Positions 6,024 through 13,020 of a DNA stretch of 25,005 nucleotides are shown one piece after another (positions within the stretch are counted from its first letter, which is position 1; every line of letters starts with the position of its first letter). Made by a program: the position numbers and the translations under genes. The notes beneath the pieces were generated by a model that saw only the letters and a list, made by a program, of their open reading frames with translations, was not told where the DNA came from and did no database searches. Origin of the DNA: a virus; the IMG/VR virus record IMGVR_UViG_3300010373_000128, positions 1 through 25,005 of that record. The stretch is one strand, 5' to 3'.

Positions 6024-6928
6024 AGTACGGCGACAAGATTAAGTGCGTGTCCAACGTAGGAGGTCCGGGAGACTTCACAGTCGGGAAGACATATATCGTC
6101 GATGGACTGAAAAGAGGCGAAATGCTGTGGGTTGTCGCTGACGATCATGGCTTCCGCAACGCCATGTTCTCCCACCGTTTTGAATCTGTACCGCAACCGA
6201 AGTTCAAGCCGGGTGATGTTGTCAGCAACAACAACCCCGGCCATCGCGCTACGATTAGGCGCGTGAAAGATGACGCGTGGATTGGCGCGGTTGCTTACGA
6301 TTATCAACACGAAGGTTGGGATTACGAACGCAGCCTGACTCTCGTGCAGCGTTTCGAAGACAACCTTATTGAGCTGGCCAAGGCGGGGAAGAAAATCGAA
6401 GCCATCAAAGCGCACCGTGCCGCTACCGGTTGTGGCCTCAAGGAGTCAAAGGACTTCGTTGAAGCCTTGGATTTGAGTCCGACGCTTGGCGATATTCTGT
6501 CAACTGCGCTTGCTCCGTTCAAGATCGGCGATCGTGTTTCGATCGGCCTTGAGTACGGCTCTCATTATCTACCCGACCACGGGACTGTTACGGACACTCG
6601 TTCCAATCAGGTTATGGTCAAGTTGGATGATGGAACCGGTTGCGAAACTTGGTTCGGCGTAGAGCATATCAAGAGATCGGATGAGCCCGCACCTAATCCC
6701 GCTTGGTGGGCCTCCCCCTCAATCCCCGCCATCGTTGTTCGCAAGGACTCGCGCGGCTACCATCCCAATACCAACCCGATGGTTCACGGCAGCGTAGAGC
6801 TGGCCAAGAAAGAAGCCGAACGGCTGGCGCTTGCCAACCCCGGCGTTGAGTTCGTTACGTTCGTGGTGGCCAGCCGCAGCACGGCTACAACTCCCGTCGC
6901 TGGCACCGTTACGACGGTGGCTGCATGA
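6020..6928 (+). CDS. Multidomain phage protein with bL12-like helical module between SH3-like modules
   Basis: A 302-residue protein starting at a GTG that overlaps the previous stop. Residues 1-60 (YGDKIKCVSNVGGPGDFTVG) and 62-112 (FKPGDVVSNNNPGHRATIRR) look like SH3/KOW-type beta modules. Residues about 116-150 (NLIELAKAGKKIEAIKAHRA, then TGCGLKESKDFVEAL) closely resemble the C-terminal domain of ribosomal protein bL12. Another SH3-like module (FKIGDRVSIGLEYG) follows, then a segment ending in a Thr/Val-rich tail. bL12 domains contact translation GTPases on the ribosome; whether this one does is unknown. It is the largest gene in the first part of the operon. Confidence 0.75.
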   Translation: MKYGDKIKCVSNVGGPGDFTVGKTYIVDGLKRGEMLWVVADDHGFRNAMFSHRFESVPQPKFKPGDVVSNNNPGHRATIRRVKDDAWIGAVAYDYQHEGWDYERSLTLVQRFEDNLIELAKAGKKIEAIKAHRAATGCGLKESKDFVEALDLSPTLGDILSTALAPFKIGDRVSIGLEYGSHYLPDHGTVTDTRSNQVMVKLDDGTGCETWFGVEHIKRSDEPAPNPAWWASPSIPAIVVRKDSRGYHPNTNPMVHGSVELAKKEAERLALANPGVEFVTFVVASRSTATTPVAGTVTTVAA

Positions 6929-7131
6929 GGGGTTTCGCAGCATTAGCGGCCAGTGCGGCAGCGTTGGTCGCAGGGATAGGTCCAGATATCCGCACAATCT
7001 ATCCTCACGGGCGGGCACCGCAGCGTAGCATTCCGCGCGGTCCTATGCCCGGTTCACCGCCGACGAACGGTGCTCGCGAAGTCGCGCGACGGCTTCGCCA
7101 GATTCAAAATGGGCAATTGAAGGTGACGTGA
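6925..7131 (+). CDS. Small basic hypothetical protein with hydrophobic N-terminus
   Basis: A 68-residue product (MRGFAALAASAAALVAGIGP...). The N-terminal 20 residues could be a signal peptide or weak membrane helix; the rest is proline- and arginine-rich (APQRSIPRGPMPGSPP, REVARRLRQIQNG). The ATG overlaps the preceding TGA (ATGA). Family unknown. Confidence 0.6.
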   Translation: MRGFAALAASAAALVAGIGPDIRTIYPHGRAPQRSIPRGPMPGSPPTNGAREVARRLRQIQNGQLKVT

Positions 7132-7355
7132 TGATGGAAATTACAGGCACACTGAAGAATGCTGTATTTGTGAATAACGAATACGAGCGACGTAGCCCGT
7201 GTGTTCATGGGCAGGTCTATAACGACAGCAAGGGCCGCTTTTGTGATGGTGAGTGGATCACAACCAGCAAGATTGATTCCATATATGCAGGCGGCGTCAT
7301 AAAGACTCGCTTCTCGGCATATCAAGTTGAGTTTGCAGAACAGGTGTCGGGATGA
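7131..7355 (+). CDS. Small hypothetical phage protein
   Basis: A 74-residue protein (MMEITGTLKNAVFVNNEYER...). It appears beta-rich, with RFCDGEWITTSKI and a YQVEF ending. Three in-frame starts (GTG 7128, ATG 7131, ATG 7134) follow each other; AAGG ends 7 bases before 7131, which I chose. Sequences of the type 'V.G..Y.D..GRF.DG..I.TS.I' are common in small phage proteins of unknown role. Confidence 0.65.
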   Translation: MMEITGTLKNAVFVNNEYERRSPCVHGQVYNDSKGRFCDGEWITTSKIDSIYAGGVIKTRFSAYQVEFAEQVSG

Positions 7356-7459
7356 ACGTACTTCGACCCGGCTACAGCTACGCTACTTGGACGTACGACT
7401 CGGCCGGGCGGTTTACGCTCGTGCCTGAGTACGTCGCGCCGGAAAGCGATGGGGCATGA
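7352..7459 (+). CDS. Tiny hypothetical phage protein (35 residues)
   Basis: ATG-started ORF encoding MNVLRPGYSYATWTYDSAGR and an acidic tail VPEYVAPESDGA. It is joined by ATGA overlaps to the genes on both sides, which is the main support that it is real. No family recognised. Confidence 0.6.
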   Translation: MNVLRPGYSYATWTYDSAGRFTLVPEYVAPESDGA

Positions 7460-7617
7460 AGACCACCGCAGAAATTGACGATATCCGCAGCGCGTTTGAC
7501 GATCTGATTGAAGGCGTGCCGAAGACGCGGCGGACCAACCATCTATTTGCCATCAACGAAATCAGTTTAATTCTTGATGCGATGGACCGTGAAGCAAAGA
7601 AGGTTGCCACAAAATGA
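7456..7617 (+). CDS. Small hypothetical phage protein (53 residues)
   Basis: MKTTAEIDDIRSAFDDLIEG...AINEISLILDAMDREAKKVA: an all-helical, charged protein, possibly a helical hairpin. ATGA overlaps at both ends place it firmly in the operon. No known family. Confidence 0.65.
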   Translation: MKTTAEIDDIRSAFDDLIEGVPKTRRTNHLFAINEISLILDAMDREAKKVATK

Positions 7618-8204
7618 TCTTCGAAGCGTTTCCAAAAATCGGCCGTCTCAAGCGTGACTGCCTCGTTACCGAAAAGATTGATGGCAGCAACGCACAGATT
7701 GGGATTATCAAAGACGACGGCAACACATCCGGCGCTGTAGCCTACGACGGCGGTTACGCGATGTTCGCCGGTTCGCGTAGCCGTTGGCTTCAGCCGGGAA
7801 AGACCACCGACAATTTCGGCTTTGCCGGGTGGGTAGTTGACAATTCTTCAGCCCTTTTTGCTTTGGGCGAGGGCAGACACTTCGGCGAGTGGTGGGGACT
7901 CGGCATTCAGAGGGGCTACGGGCTGACAGAACGTCGCTTCTCACTGTTCAACCCGTACCGCTGGAAAGACGACGTACGGCCCGCGTGCTGTCATGTGGTG
8001 CCTATTCTGTATCAAGGTGTGTTCGATAGTGCGGCCATCGAAGGAACTATTGAGACTCTAAAGGATGTTGGTTCTTACGCTCGCCCCGGTTTCGGCAACC
8101 CGGAGGGCATTATCGTTTGGCACTCCGCTACGAAAACTTATTTCAAACGCCTGATTGAAGGCGACGAAATTTCAAAGGGCGAAGCGCTGCAACCTGCAGC
8201 GTAA
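7614..8204 (+). CDS. RNA ligase-family nucleotidyltransferase
   Basis: A 196-residue member of the ATP-dependent RNA/DNA ligase superfamily. Motif I is EKIDGSNAQI (nucleophile lysine 21, which would be adenylated). GEWWGLGIQRGY (91-102) and SLFNPYRW (110-117) mark the motif III region, EGIIVWH (164-170) is motif IV, and the lysine of YFKRL (178) is the motif V position. It consists of the nucleotidyltransferase domain alone, without an added OB-fold, as in several phage RNA ligases. It could repair host tRNA cleaved by anti-phage nucleases or seal nicks; no polynucleotide kinase partner is visible. Confidence 0.85.
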   Translation: MIFEAFPKIGRLKRDCLVTEKIDGSNAQIGIIKDDGNTSGAVAYDGGYAMFAGSRSRWLQPGKTTDNFGFAGWVVDNSSALFALGEGRHFGEWWGLGIQRGYGLTERRFSLFNPYRWKDDVRPACCHVVPILYQGVFDSAAIEGTIETLKDVGSYARPGFGNPEGIIVWHSATKTYFKRLIEGDEISKGEALQPAA

Positions 8205-8226
8205 CCCCCCACTCATAGAGGATTAC

Positions 8227-8418
8227 ATGAAATCGATTGGCATTGTTGCGGCAGTCGCCGCTAGCTTCTCTGCACTCTTCGTTGCGATGGCAGCTTGGGT
8301 GACTCACGTTATTGTCTGCATCAAAACCGCATCGTGGATTTTATTGCTGTTCGGATGCGTCGTCGCACCGATCGGTGTCATTCATGGCATTGGCGTTTGG
8401 TTCGGCCTGTTCACTTGA
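8227..8418 (+). CDS. Small membrane protein with two transmembrane helices
   Basis: A 63-residue protein. A first hydrophobic segment (about 4-30, GIVAAVAASFSALFVAMAAW) and a second (about 37-61, WILLLFGCVVAPIGVIHGIG) are separated by a short linker. AGAGGAT precedes the ATG at 8227. Its TGA overlaps the TTG of the next membrane gene (TTGA), so the two may work together. Function unknown. Confidence 0.65.
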   Translation: MKSIGIVAAVAASFSALFVAMAAWVTHVIVCIKTASWILLLFGCVVAPIGVIHGIGVWFGLFT

Positions 8419-8603
8419 TTACGTTCTTTGCCGGTGTCCTCGCATCGCTAGGCGTTAGCTTTTTCACCATCTGGCTATTGTTCATGGCCAGCGCTGTTCT
8501 ATTCGCCTGCCTTATCGTTTTCATATTTGAAAGGTTTTTGCATTGGCTAAATCGATTTCTTCGCTCAACTCTACCAAATCCGACAAGCCGCCCATTACGC
8601 TGA
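8415..8603 (+). CDS. Probable small membrane protein (TTG start) overlapping the ATPase gene
   Basis: A 62-residue ORF beginning at a TTG that overlaps the previous stop. It has hydrophobic segments ITFFAGVLASLGVSFFTIW and ASAVLFACLIVFIF, then a basic, amphipathic tail (HWLNRFLRS). The last 61 bases overlap the ATPase gene in another frame, an unusually long overlap for this operon. The hydrophobic profile is unlikely by chance, but the start and even the existence of the gene are less sure than for its neighbours. Confidence 0.5.
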   Translation: MITFFAGVLASLGVSFFTIWLLFMASAVLFACLIVFIFERFLHWLNRFLRSTLPNPTSRPLR

Positions 8604-9370
8604 TTTATGGAGTCGACGGCGTCGGCAAGACTTCTCTAGCCGCTGAATGGCCCGACCCGATCTACCTGCATACGCAGGGTGAAGAACCGCCAAGCAATAT
8701 CGAACTGGCGACACCCTCCGCAGAAGATGGCGAAGACACCGCAATTCAATCATATGACGAAATGATTGAGCTGATGACACAGCTTGTTGTCGGCGACCAT
8801 GACCGCAAGACAGTCATTATCGACAGTGTCGACGGCTTCGAATCTCTCGTTTGGGCCAAGACGTGCGAGCGCAACGGCTTCGCTTCTATCGAAGCACCCG
8901 GTTACGGCAAGGGCTACATTGAGACAGATCAAGAATGGCAGTTCTTTATTGACGGTGTCGTAGCTCTCAAGCAACGCGGCATTGCTGTTGTGATGCTGGC
9001 CCATCCGGAAGTTATCCGGTTCGACTCGCCGATTACCGACCCGTACAGCCGGTACACCATCAAGCTTCACAAGCGGGCAAACGCCATGCTTCGTGAGAAG
9101 TCCGACATTGTGTTGTTCATGAACTACCGAACCACCATCAAGGAAAAGGAAGTTGCCCGGCAGAAAACAGTAGCGCACGGCGAAGGCGGGGGAGATCGAC
9201 AGATGCACACCGAAGAGCGTCCCGGCTTCTTGGCAAAGAGCCGCTATCAGATGCCGCCGACGATTCCGTACAAGATCGGCAAGGGCTATGCCGAACTGTC
9301 CAAGTATTTCCCAGCGCCATACGGCGCTGTGGCTACGGAAACCAAGACGGCAACCAAGAAGGCAGCGTAA
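8543..9370 (+). CDS. Sak4-like (RecA-fold) phage recombination ATPase
   Basis: A 275-residue AAA/RecA-fold ATPase. Walker A is GVDGVGKTS (23-31) and Walker B VIIDSVDGFE (91-100), followed by an AMLREKSDIVLFMNY strand-rich core and a lysine/alanine tail. This is the pattern of the phage 'Sak4-like' / AAA_24 group, which promotes single-strand annealing. The TTG at 8543 is preceded by AAAGG. The downstream DUF669 gene is its usual partner, so together they probably form the phage's homologous recombination and ssDNA-handling module. The TAA overlaps the next ATG (TAATG). Confidence 0.85.
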   Translation: MAKSISSLNSTKSDKPPITLIYGVDGVGKTSLAAEWPDPIYLHTQGEEPPSNIELATPSAEDGEDTAIQSYDEMIELMTQLVVGDHDRKTVIIDSVDGFESLVWAKTCERNGFASIEAPGYGKGYIETDQEWQFFIDGVVALKQRGIAVVMLAHPEVIRFDSPITDPYSRYTIKLHKRANAMLREKSDIVLFMNYRTTIKEKEVARQKTVAHGEGGGDRQMHTEERPGFLAKSRYQMPPTIPYKIGKGYAELSKYFPAPYGAVATETKTATKKAA

Positions 9371-10035
9371 TGGGGAAGTTTAAGATCGGCGATCGTATCG
9401 TAAATCGTCACGGAGAAACGGCCACTGTTGTTGATAGCAGTGAGATTCTTACTATCGATTGGGACGCGGGCGTTATGGGTTTTGTGCCTGCCTCTGCCTT
9501 CAAACTGCTAGCCCGCAAGTTCACCACAGGCCAGTACGTTCGCGTGGTTGATACCGACGATGATTTCGCGGGCGTCGTTGGTTTCATCTACGAAGATGAC
9601 GGCGACGAAGAAGAGAACATGCCGTATGCGGTTGCGTTGTTCGACGACTTCGGCACCGAAGAAAACTTCAGCGCAAGCGAGTTGATTCCGTGGGTGCCTT
9701 TTGTTGGTGAACACGTAATCGAGGCCAACAACGAAGCCGAAGAAGACGAAATCGGCGTTGTTGTTTCCAGCGACCCCGACAACGGACGTGTCCGTGTGCT
9801 GTGGGAATCATTTCCTCTAGCTCAAGACTGGCCTGTTTCTGATCTTGAACCCGCCGACGAAGACGAGTTCTTTTCTGAAGGTGACGTTGTCGTTTACAAC
9901 AACCCGCTCTTTACGACGCCAGCGCGGGCAAAGGTTGTTGCTGTAGAAGGCAACGTTCTGCGCGTCAATTTCGAAATCGGCAGCATTTTTGCCGATGGCA
10001 ATTATCCCACTGATTTTTTCTCCTTCGCAGCATAG
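9370..10035 (+). CDS. Acidic protein of repeated SH3/KOW-like modules
   Basis: A 221-residue, very acidic protein that seems to be built from about four small beta modules opening with FKIGDRIVNRHGETATVV, FTTGQYVRVVDTDDDFAGVV, VGEHVIEANNEAEEDEIGVV and FSEGDVVVYNNP. These have the turn-rich GD/GE-V pattern of KOW or SH3-like domains. Acidity and modular repetition suggest a DNA mimic or a protein-binding scaffold, but this is speculation. It lies between the Sak4-like ATPase and the DUF669 protein, which argues for a role with DNA replication or recombination. Confidence 0.7.
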   Translation: MGKFKIGDRIVNRHGETATVVDSSEILTIDWDAGVMGFVPASAFKLLARKFTTGQYVRVVDTDDDFAGVVGFIYEDDGDEEENMPYAVALFDDFGTEENFSASELIPWVPFVGEHVIEANNEAEEDEIGVVVSSDPDNGRVRVLWESFPLAQDWPVSDLEPADEDEFFSEGDVVVYNNPLFTTPARAKVVAVEGNVLRVNFEIGSIFADGNYPTDFFSFAA

Positions 10036-10060
10036 TTTTTTAACAAGGAATCAATTTTCT

Positions 10061-10600
10061 ATGGCGAGTCTTAACGGTCAATACGATGCGGATGCAGGCG
10101 TACCGGGTACTTTCGAAGTCTTCGAAGCCGGGCCGCAACCGATGGAATTTACTGAGACGGATATTATCCCGACCAAGGCGGGCACCGGCAAGTTGCTGAA
10201 GTACAAGCTTCGCATTACTCAGGGCGATCTTGAAGACCGTTTGGTTTTCGGACAAATGAACCTGCAGAACCCGAATCCGGTTGCTACCAAGATCGGACAG
10301 GAAGAGTTTCGTGCAGCCCGTGAAGTGACTGGCGTGCTTGAGCCGGAAGATACCCAAGACCTTCATTTCAAGGAATTCATTGGGTACGTCAAGATCACAC
10401 CGGCCAAGGGTGACTACGCAGCCAAGAATGAAATCGATTGGGGTAAGACGTACAAGATTCACGCTGAAGGAATCGACGCTGTTGCTGCGCCCGCTGCGGC
10501 CAACGACAACGTTGCGCCTGCCAAAGCTGCTACCCCCGCTGCGAAAGTAGCGCCTGCCGCAGTTCCAAAGAAGGCCGCGTGGCCGCGAAAGGCGGCGTGA
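10061..10600 (+). CDS. DUF669-family ssDNA-binding-type protein
   Basis: A 179-residue protein with the DUF669 pattern: IIPTKAGTGKLLKYKLRI (about 42-59), LVFGQMNLQNPNPVA (66-80) and IGQEEFRAAREVTGVL (83-98). It has an alanine/lysine/proline-rich C-terminal tail similar to those that make SSB-like proteins recruit partners. DUF669 proteins replace SSB in phage recombination modules with Sak4-like ATPases, as here. The ATG at 10061 has AAGGA 12 bases upstream. The TGA overlaps the next ATG (TGATG). Confidence 0.82.
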   Translation: MASLNGQYDADAGVPGTFEVFEAGPQPMEFTETDIIPTKAGTGKLLKYKLRITQGDLEDRLVFGQMNLQNPNPVATKIGQEEFRAAREVTGVLEPEDTQDLHFKEFIGYVKITPAKGDYAAKNEIDWGKTYKIHAEGIDAVAAPAAANDNVAPAKAATPAAKVAPAAVPKKAAWPRKAA

Positions 10601-10791
10601 TGTTTTATGTTATAGCAGACATAGACAACAAAGAAGCCTTTTGGCTCACGGATTCTGACTATCAACCAGCGCAGTACATAACAGAGGCAGAGGCGGTAGC
10701 CGCTGCAAAAGAGGCTTGTTTGTCGGTTACGATCTTGAAGGCGGTTGCGACAGTGAAAGAGAAGATGACCTTTACAGTAACGAAGCTGTAG
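10600..10791 (+). CDS. Small hypothetical phage protein (63 residues)
   Basis: MFYVIADIDNKEAFWLTDSD...YITEAEAVAAAKEACLSVTI. An alpha/beta protein with a strand-rich beginning and an alanine-rich helix, ending in FTVTKL and TAG. It is the last gene before the 140-bp non-coding gap with the tandem structured repeats. No recognised family. Confidence 0.65.
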   Translation: MFYVIADIDNKEAFWLTDSDYQPAQYITEAEAVAAAKEACLSVTILKAVATVKEKMTFTVTKL

Positions 10792-10797
10792 CGGAAT

Positions 10798-10850
10798 GAC
10801 GTTGTGGGTGAGCGATGGCCCGCGCCGTCTACGATAAACCCTCTGCAATT
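10798..10850 (+). ncRNA. Structured repeat element, copy 1
   Basis: First of two tandem copies. GACGTTGTGGGTGA (10798-10811) and ACGATAAACCCTCTGCAATT (10831-10850) are identical in both copies. As RNA, UUGU-GGGU pairs with ACCC-(UCU)-GCAA, leaving a 3-base bulge. The interior holds a copy-specific 6-bp hairpin, GATGGC / GCCGTC with loop CCGC, followed by the conserved ACGATAA. It lies in the only sizeable non-coding gap of the 5119-16911 operon. No known riboswitch or ribozyme consensus is recognised. Alternatively it may be a DNA-level repeat such as a replication site. Confidence 0.5.
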
Positions 10851-10857
10851 CATGAAA

Positions 10858-10917
10858 GACGTTGTGGGTGAAAACTCGCGGCCAAAAGTCGCTATGTACG
10901 ATAAACCCTCTGCAATT
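10858..10917 (+). ncRNA. Structured repeat element, copy 2
   Basis: Second copy, 60 bp after the first at its left arm and 67 bp at its right arm. The outer arms are identical to copy 1, but the interior differs in sequence and length and still makes a hairpin (GCGGC / GTCGC with loop CAAAA, extended by an AC/GT pair). This preservation of pairing with different bases favours an RNA structure. It ends 14 bp before the TTG start of the Cas4-like nuclease gene, next to its AGGA, so it could control that gene's translation. A 34-codon ORF at 10852-10956 (MKDVVGENSRPKVAMYDKPS...) crosses it and is a less likely explanation. Confidence 0.5.
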
Positions 10918-10931
10918 TTCAGGAATCCGTT

Positions 10932-11876
10932 TTGGCCAAGATCACAGCCGAGCTAACCGCGAAGCCTACGTTAACCGTAGACGCGATATATCGAGCGTAC
11001 GAGGCAGCAAAAGAAGAATGGGATTCCCTTGGTATATCCGTTGGCGAGCTAGGCGAGGAATGTGAAAGGAAGCTTTTTTATGCGCTTCATTGGGTAACTC
11101 ATCCTGAGAAGATACCCGGCCGTAACCTTCGCTTATTTGAAACTGGCAATATTGAGGAAGAGAGACTCGTTGCCGATCTTGAACGCGCTGGCGTTGAAGT
11201 GTTCGGCCAACAAGAACGTATCCGGCTCGTGTCCGGCCACGTTCGCGGCAAGATTGACGCGCGATGTATCGGCCTGCCGGAAGCGCCAAAGACTGAGCAC
11301 CTTGTTGAGTTCAAATCAAGCAACGACAAGAACTTCAAGAAGCTTGTAAAGGAAGGCTGCTTCAAAGCGAAGCCTCTGCATTATTGTCAGGTGCAAATCG
11401 GCTGTCACGCGTTCGGTTTGACGCGTGGCTTGTACCTTGTAGTCAACAAGAACGATGAAACCATTTATCAAGAGCGTATCGAATACGATCCCGTTTATTG
11501 CCTGAAGATGCTTGCCAAGGCAGAGCGTATTGTAAAGGCAACGTCGCCACCCGCACGAATATCAGAAGACCCGGATTTTTTCGGTTGTCGTTTCTGTAAC
11601 AAGAAACAGGTTTGTCACCACAACGAGCTGCCGCGCATAAGCTGCAGAACGTGTTTGCATTCGACTGCGGAACTCGGCGGGACAGATGCCCATTGGTCTT
11701 GTGCTCGTTGGAACAAGCCTCTTTCGTTTGACGAACAGAAGGTGGGTTGCGGTGCCCACCTATACGACCCGGATTTTGTACCGGGAGAACAGACAGATTC
11801 TGACGAACTGGCAGAGACTGTCACGTATTTGATGCACGATGGTTCTGTGTGGATTGATGGGGCGGTAGCGGCATGA
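10932..11876 (+). CDS. Cas4-like PD-(D/E)XK nuclease with iron-sulfur cysteines
   Basis: A 314-residue RecB/Cas4-family nuclease. GKIDAR (aspartate 109), LVEFKSS (glutamate 126, lysine 128) and CQVQIG (about 152-157) are the PD-(D/E)XK and QhXXY-type core. Cysteine 44 (GEECERKLFY) with cysteines 219, 222 and 228 (CRFCNKKQVC) form the Cas4/AddB-type 4Fe-4S set. A second group (cysteines 238, 241, 257, 273) may bind zinc. The start is TTG at 10932 with AGGA 8 bases upstream. It probably resects DNA ends for the Sak4-like/DUF669 system. There is no CRISPR array and no cas1, so a role in adaptation is not supported. Confidence 0.85.
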   Translation: MAKITAELTAKPTLTVDAIYRAYEAAKEEWDSLGISVGELGEECERKLFYALHWVTHPEKIPGRNLRLFETGNIEEERLVADLERAGVEVFGQQERIRLVSGHVRGKIDARCIGLPEAPKTEHLVEFKSSNDKNFKKLVKEGCFKAKPLHYCQVQIGCHAFGLTRGLYLVVNKNDETIYQERIEYDPVYCLKMLAKAERIVKATSPPARISEDPDFFGCRFCNKKQVCHHNELPRISCRTCLHSTAELGGTDAHWSCARWNKPLSFDEQKVGCGAHLYDPDFVPGEQTDSDELAETVTYLMHDGSVWIDGAVAA

Positions 11877-12367
11877 AAGAGCTAACGCAGGAATATCTTA
11901 AGTCCATTCTCAATTACGATCCTGTGACGGGTATCTTCACTTGGCTTGTTTATCGCTCACGATTGGCTCGCGCTGGATCAGTGGCAGGTAATCTAAACTC
12001 GATTGGATACCGAGTAATTGTAATCGATCAAGTCAGTTATTTAGCTCACAGGCTCGCATGGTTTTATCATTACGGAGTTTGGCCAACAGACTTAATCGAC
12101 CACAAAAGTATGAACGCGGACGAAAATTGGATAGCTAATATAAGGGAGGCGTCTAAATCTACAAACTCTGCAAACACTCATGTTCGATCTACGAACAAAC
12201 TCGGTGTTAAAGGCGTCAGTCAAACACCAACGGGAACGTACAGAGCTAGAATCGTTTTGAATGGAAAGGAGCGCCATATCGGAACATTCGATACAGTTGA
12301 ACTAGCGTCAGCAGCTTATGCGAAAGCTGCAAATGACAGCTTCGGCGAATTCGCGAGGGCAGCATGA
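11873..12367 (+). CDS. HNH homing-type endonuclease with AP2 DNA-binding domain
   Basis: A 164-residue protein. The HNH part covers about residues 10-105 and carries AHRLAWFYHYGVWP, DHKSMNADENWIANIREAS (histidine 77 and asparagine 89 at expected positions) and an SANTHV end. The AP2 domain covers 110-161 (GVKGVSQTPTGTYRARI, GTFDTVELASAAYAKAA). This is the architecture of free-standing phage homing endonucleases. The gene looks more AT-rich than its neighbours and sits between nuclease and helicase genes, so it is likely a mobile insertion that has kept ATGA overlaps with both neighbours. Confidence 0.88.
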   Translation: MKELTQEYLKSILNYDPVTGIFTWLVYRSRLARAGSVAGNLNSIGYRVIVIDQVSYLAHRLAWFYHYGVWPTDLIDHKSMNADENWIANIREASKSTNSANTHVRSTNKLGVKGVSQTPTGTYRARIVLNGKERHIGTFDTVELASAAYAKAANDSFGEFARAA

Positions 12368-12531
12368 TTTTCGAAAACGGCGACATAGTCACTAGCCATC
12401 CGATCGGCAGCAAAGAGTCTTTCACCGGCACGGTTGTTGGCATCGGCAATCACGATACGTACACCGTGCGTGATTTCTATGGTCTGCTTTGGCATCGCGC
12501 CGGTTGTGATCTTATTGGGGGTTCGAAATGA
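12364..12531 (+). CDS. Small SH3-like phage protein (55 residues)
   Basis: MIFENGDIVTSHPIGSKESF, then TGTVVGIGNHDTYTVRDFYG. It has the small-barrel pattern ('GDIVTS...GTVVGI...YTVRD...LW') seen in several proteins of this genome. ATGA overlaps on both sides. Function unknown. Confidence 0.65.
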   Translation: MIFENGDIVTSHPIGSKESFTGTVVGIGNHDTYTVRDFYGLLWHRAGCDLIGGSK

Positions 12532-12677
12532 ATACACTAACCGGACGTCGCCGCTATCGGTCGACAACTCACGGCCTGATTTTAGAGGTTGAGGTTTGCT
12601 ATTTTGATTGGCCGCAATGGCGCTGCGAATGGCGAGACGCTGACACGAATGACGTAATGTCTGTGGAGTTAGTGTGA
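12528..12677 (+). CDS. Small Trp/Arg-rich phage protein (49 residues)
   Basis: MNTLTGRRRYRSTTHGLILE, then a segment FDWPQWRCEWRDADTNDV. Basic N-terminus and tryptophan-rich middle; the length and composition suggest a small nucleic-acid or protein-binding factor, but no family is recognised. It is coupled to its neighbours by ATGA and TGATG overlaps. Confidence 0.6.
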   Translation: MNTLTGRRRYRSTTHGLILEVEVCYFDWPQWRCEWRDADTNDVMSVELV

Positions 12678-12862
12678 TGGGCTGCGTTGTTGTTATGATC
12701 GCTTTTTTGCTTTTCGGCGGTTGTATCGGATTAGGTTGGGAGTCGTTTTCTCTCCTAGGATTTGTGCCACACATTACCGAAAATCAGTTTGACGGAATTA
12801 TGGGCTTGTCGTTGTGCATCGGCTTTCCGGCTGGTCTGGCTCTTGAAATCATTGGTGCTTGA
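12677..12862 (+). CDS. Small membrane protein
   Basis: A 61-residue protein with two hydrophobic segments (GCVVVMIAFLLFGGCIGLGW and GLSLCIGFPAGLALEIIGA). The ATG at 12677 is used; a GTG three bases earlier adds one residue. It is followed by the helicase N-terminal ORF with a TGATG overlap. Membrane peptides are scattered through this operon with no clear role. Confidence 0.6.
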   Translation: MGCVVVMIAFLLFGGCIGLGWESFSLLGFVPHITENQFDGIMGLSLCIGFPAGLALEIIGA

Positions 12863-13020
12863 TGCACCAATTGCGCCCATATCAGGAAGAAGCCCTATCC
12901 GCGTTGATGGACTATTGGCAAGCCGGTGGCGACCATCCGTTAGTGGTGCTCGCAACCGGCACAGGCAAGAGTCTTGTTCAAGCCAAGCTTGCGAAACAAT
13001 TGATTGAGGAATTCGGTTGA
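12862..13020 (+). CDS. Helicase N-terminal fragment with Walker A
   Basis: A 52-residue ORF: MHQLRPYQEEALSALMDYWQ (Q motif region), then VVLATGTGKSLVQAKLAKQL (motif I, Walker A). It ends in EEFG-TGA. The rest of the same helicase is encoded from a TTG overlapping this stop (TTGA) in the -1 frame. In related phage helicases the two parts are one chain, and the join here (EEFG, then RILSVTHVKELIEQN) leaves no gap. The product alone cannot be a helicase. It may be a real two-part enzyme made by reinitiation, a frameshift mutation, or a base missing from a T run. Confidence 0.75.
   Translation: MHQLRPYQEEALSALMDYWQAGGDHPLVVLATGTGKSLVQAKLAKQLIEEFG

Noticed and set aside
5759-6415. 218-residue leftward open frame
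   Set aside because: Antisense of several well-supported rightward genes, no recognised motif.
10798-10917. CRISPR array
   Set aside because: Only two copies, split conserved arms and no spacer pattern; the Cas4-like gene has no cas1 or cas2 nearby.
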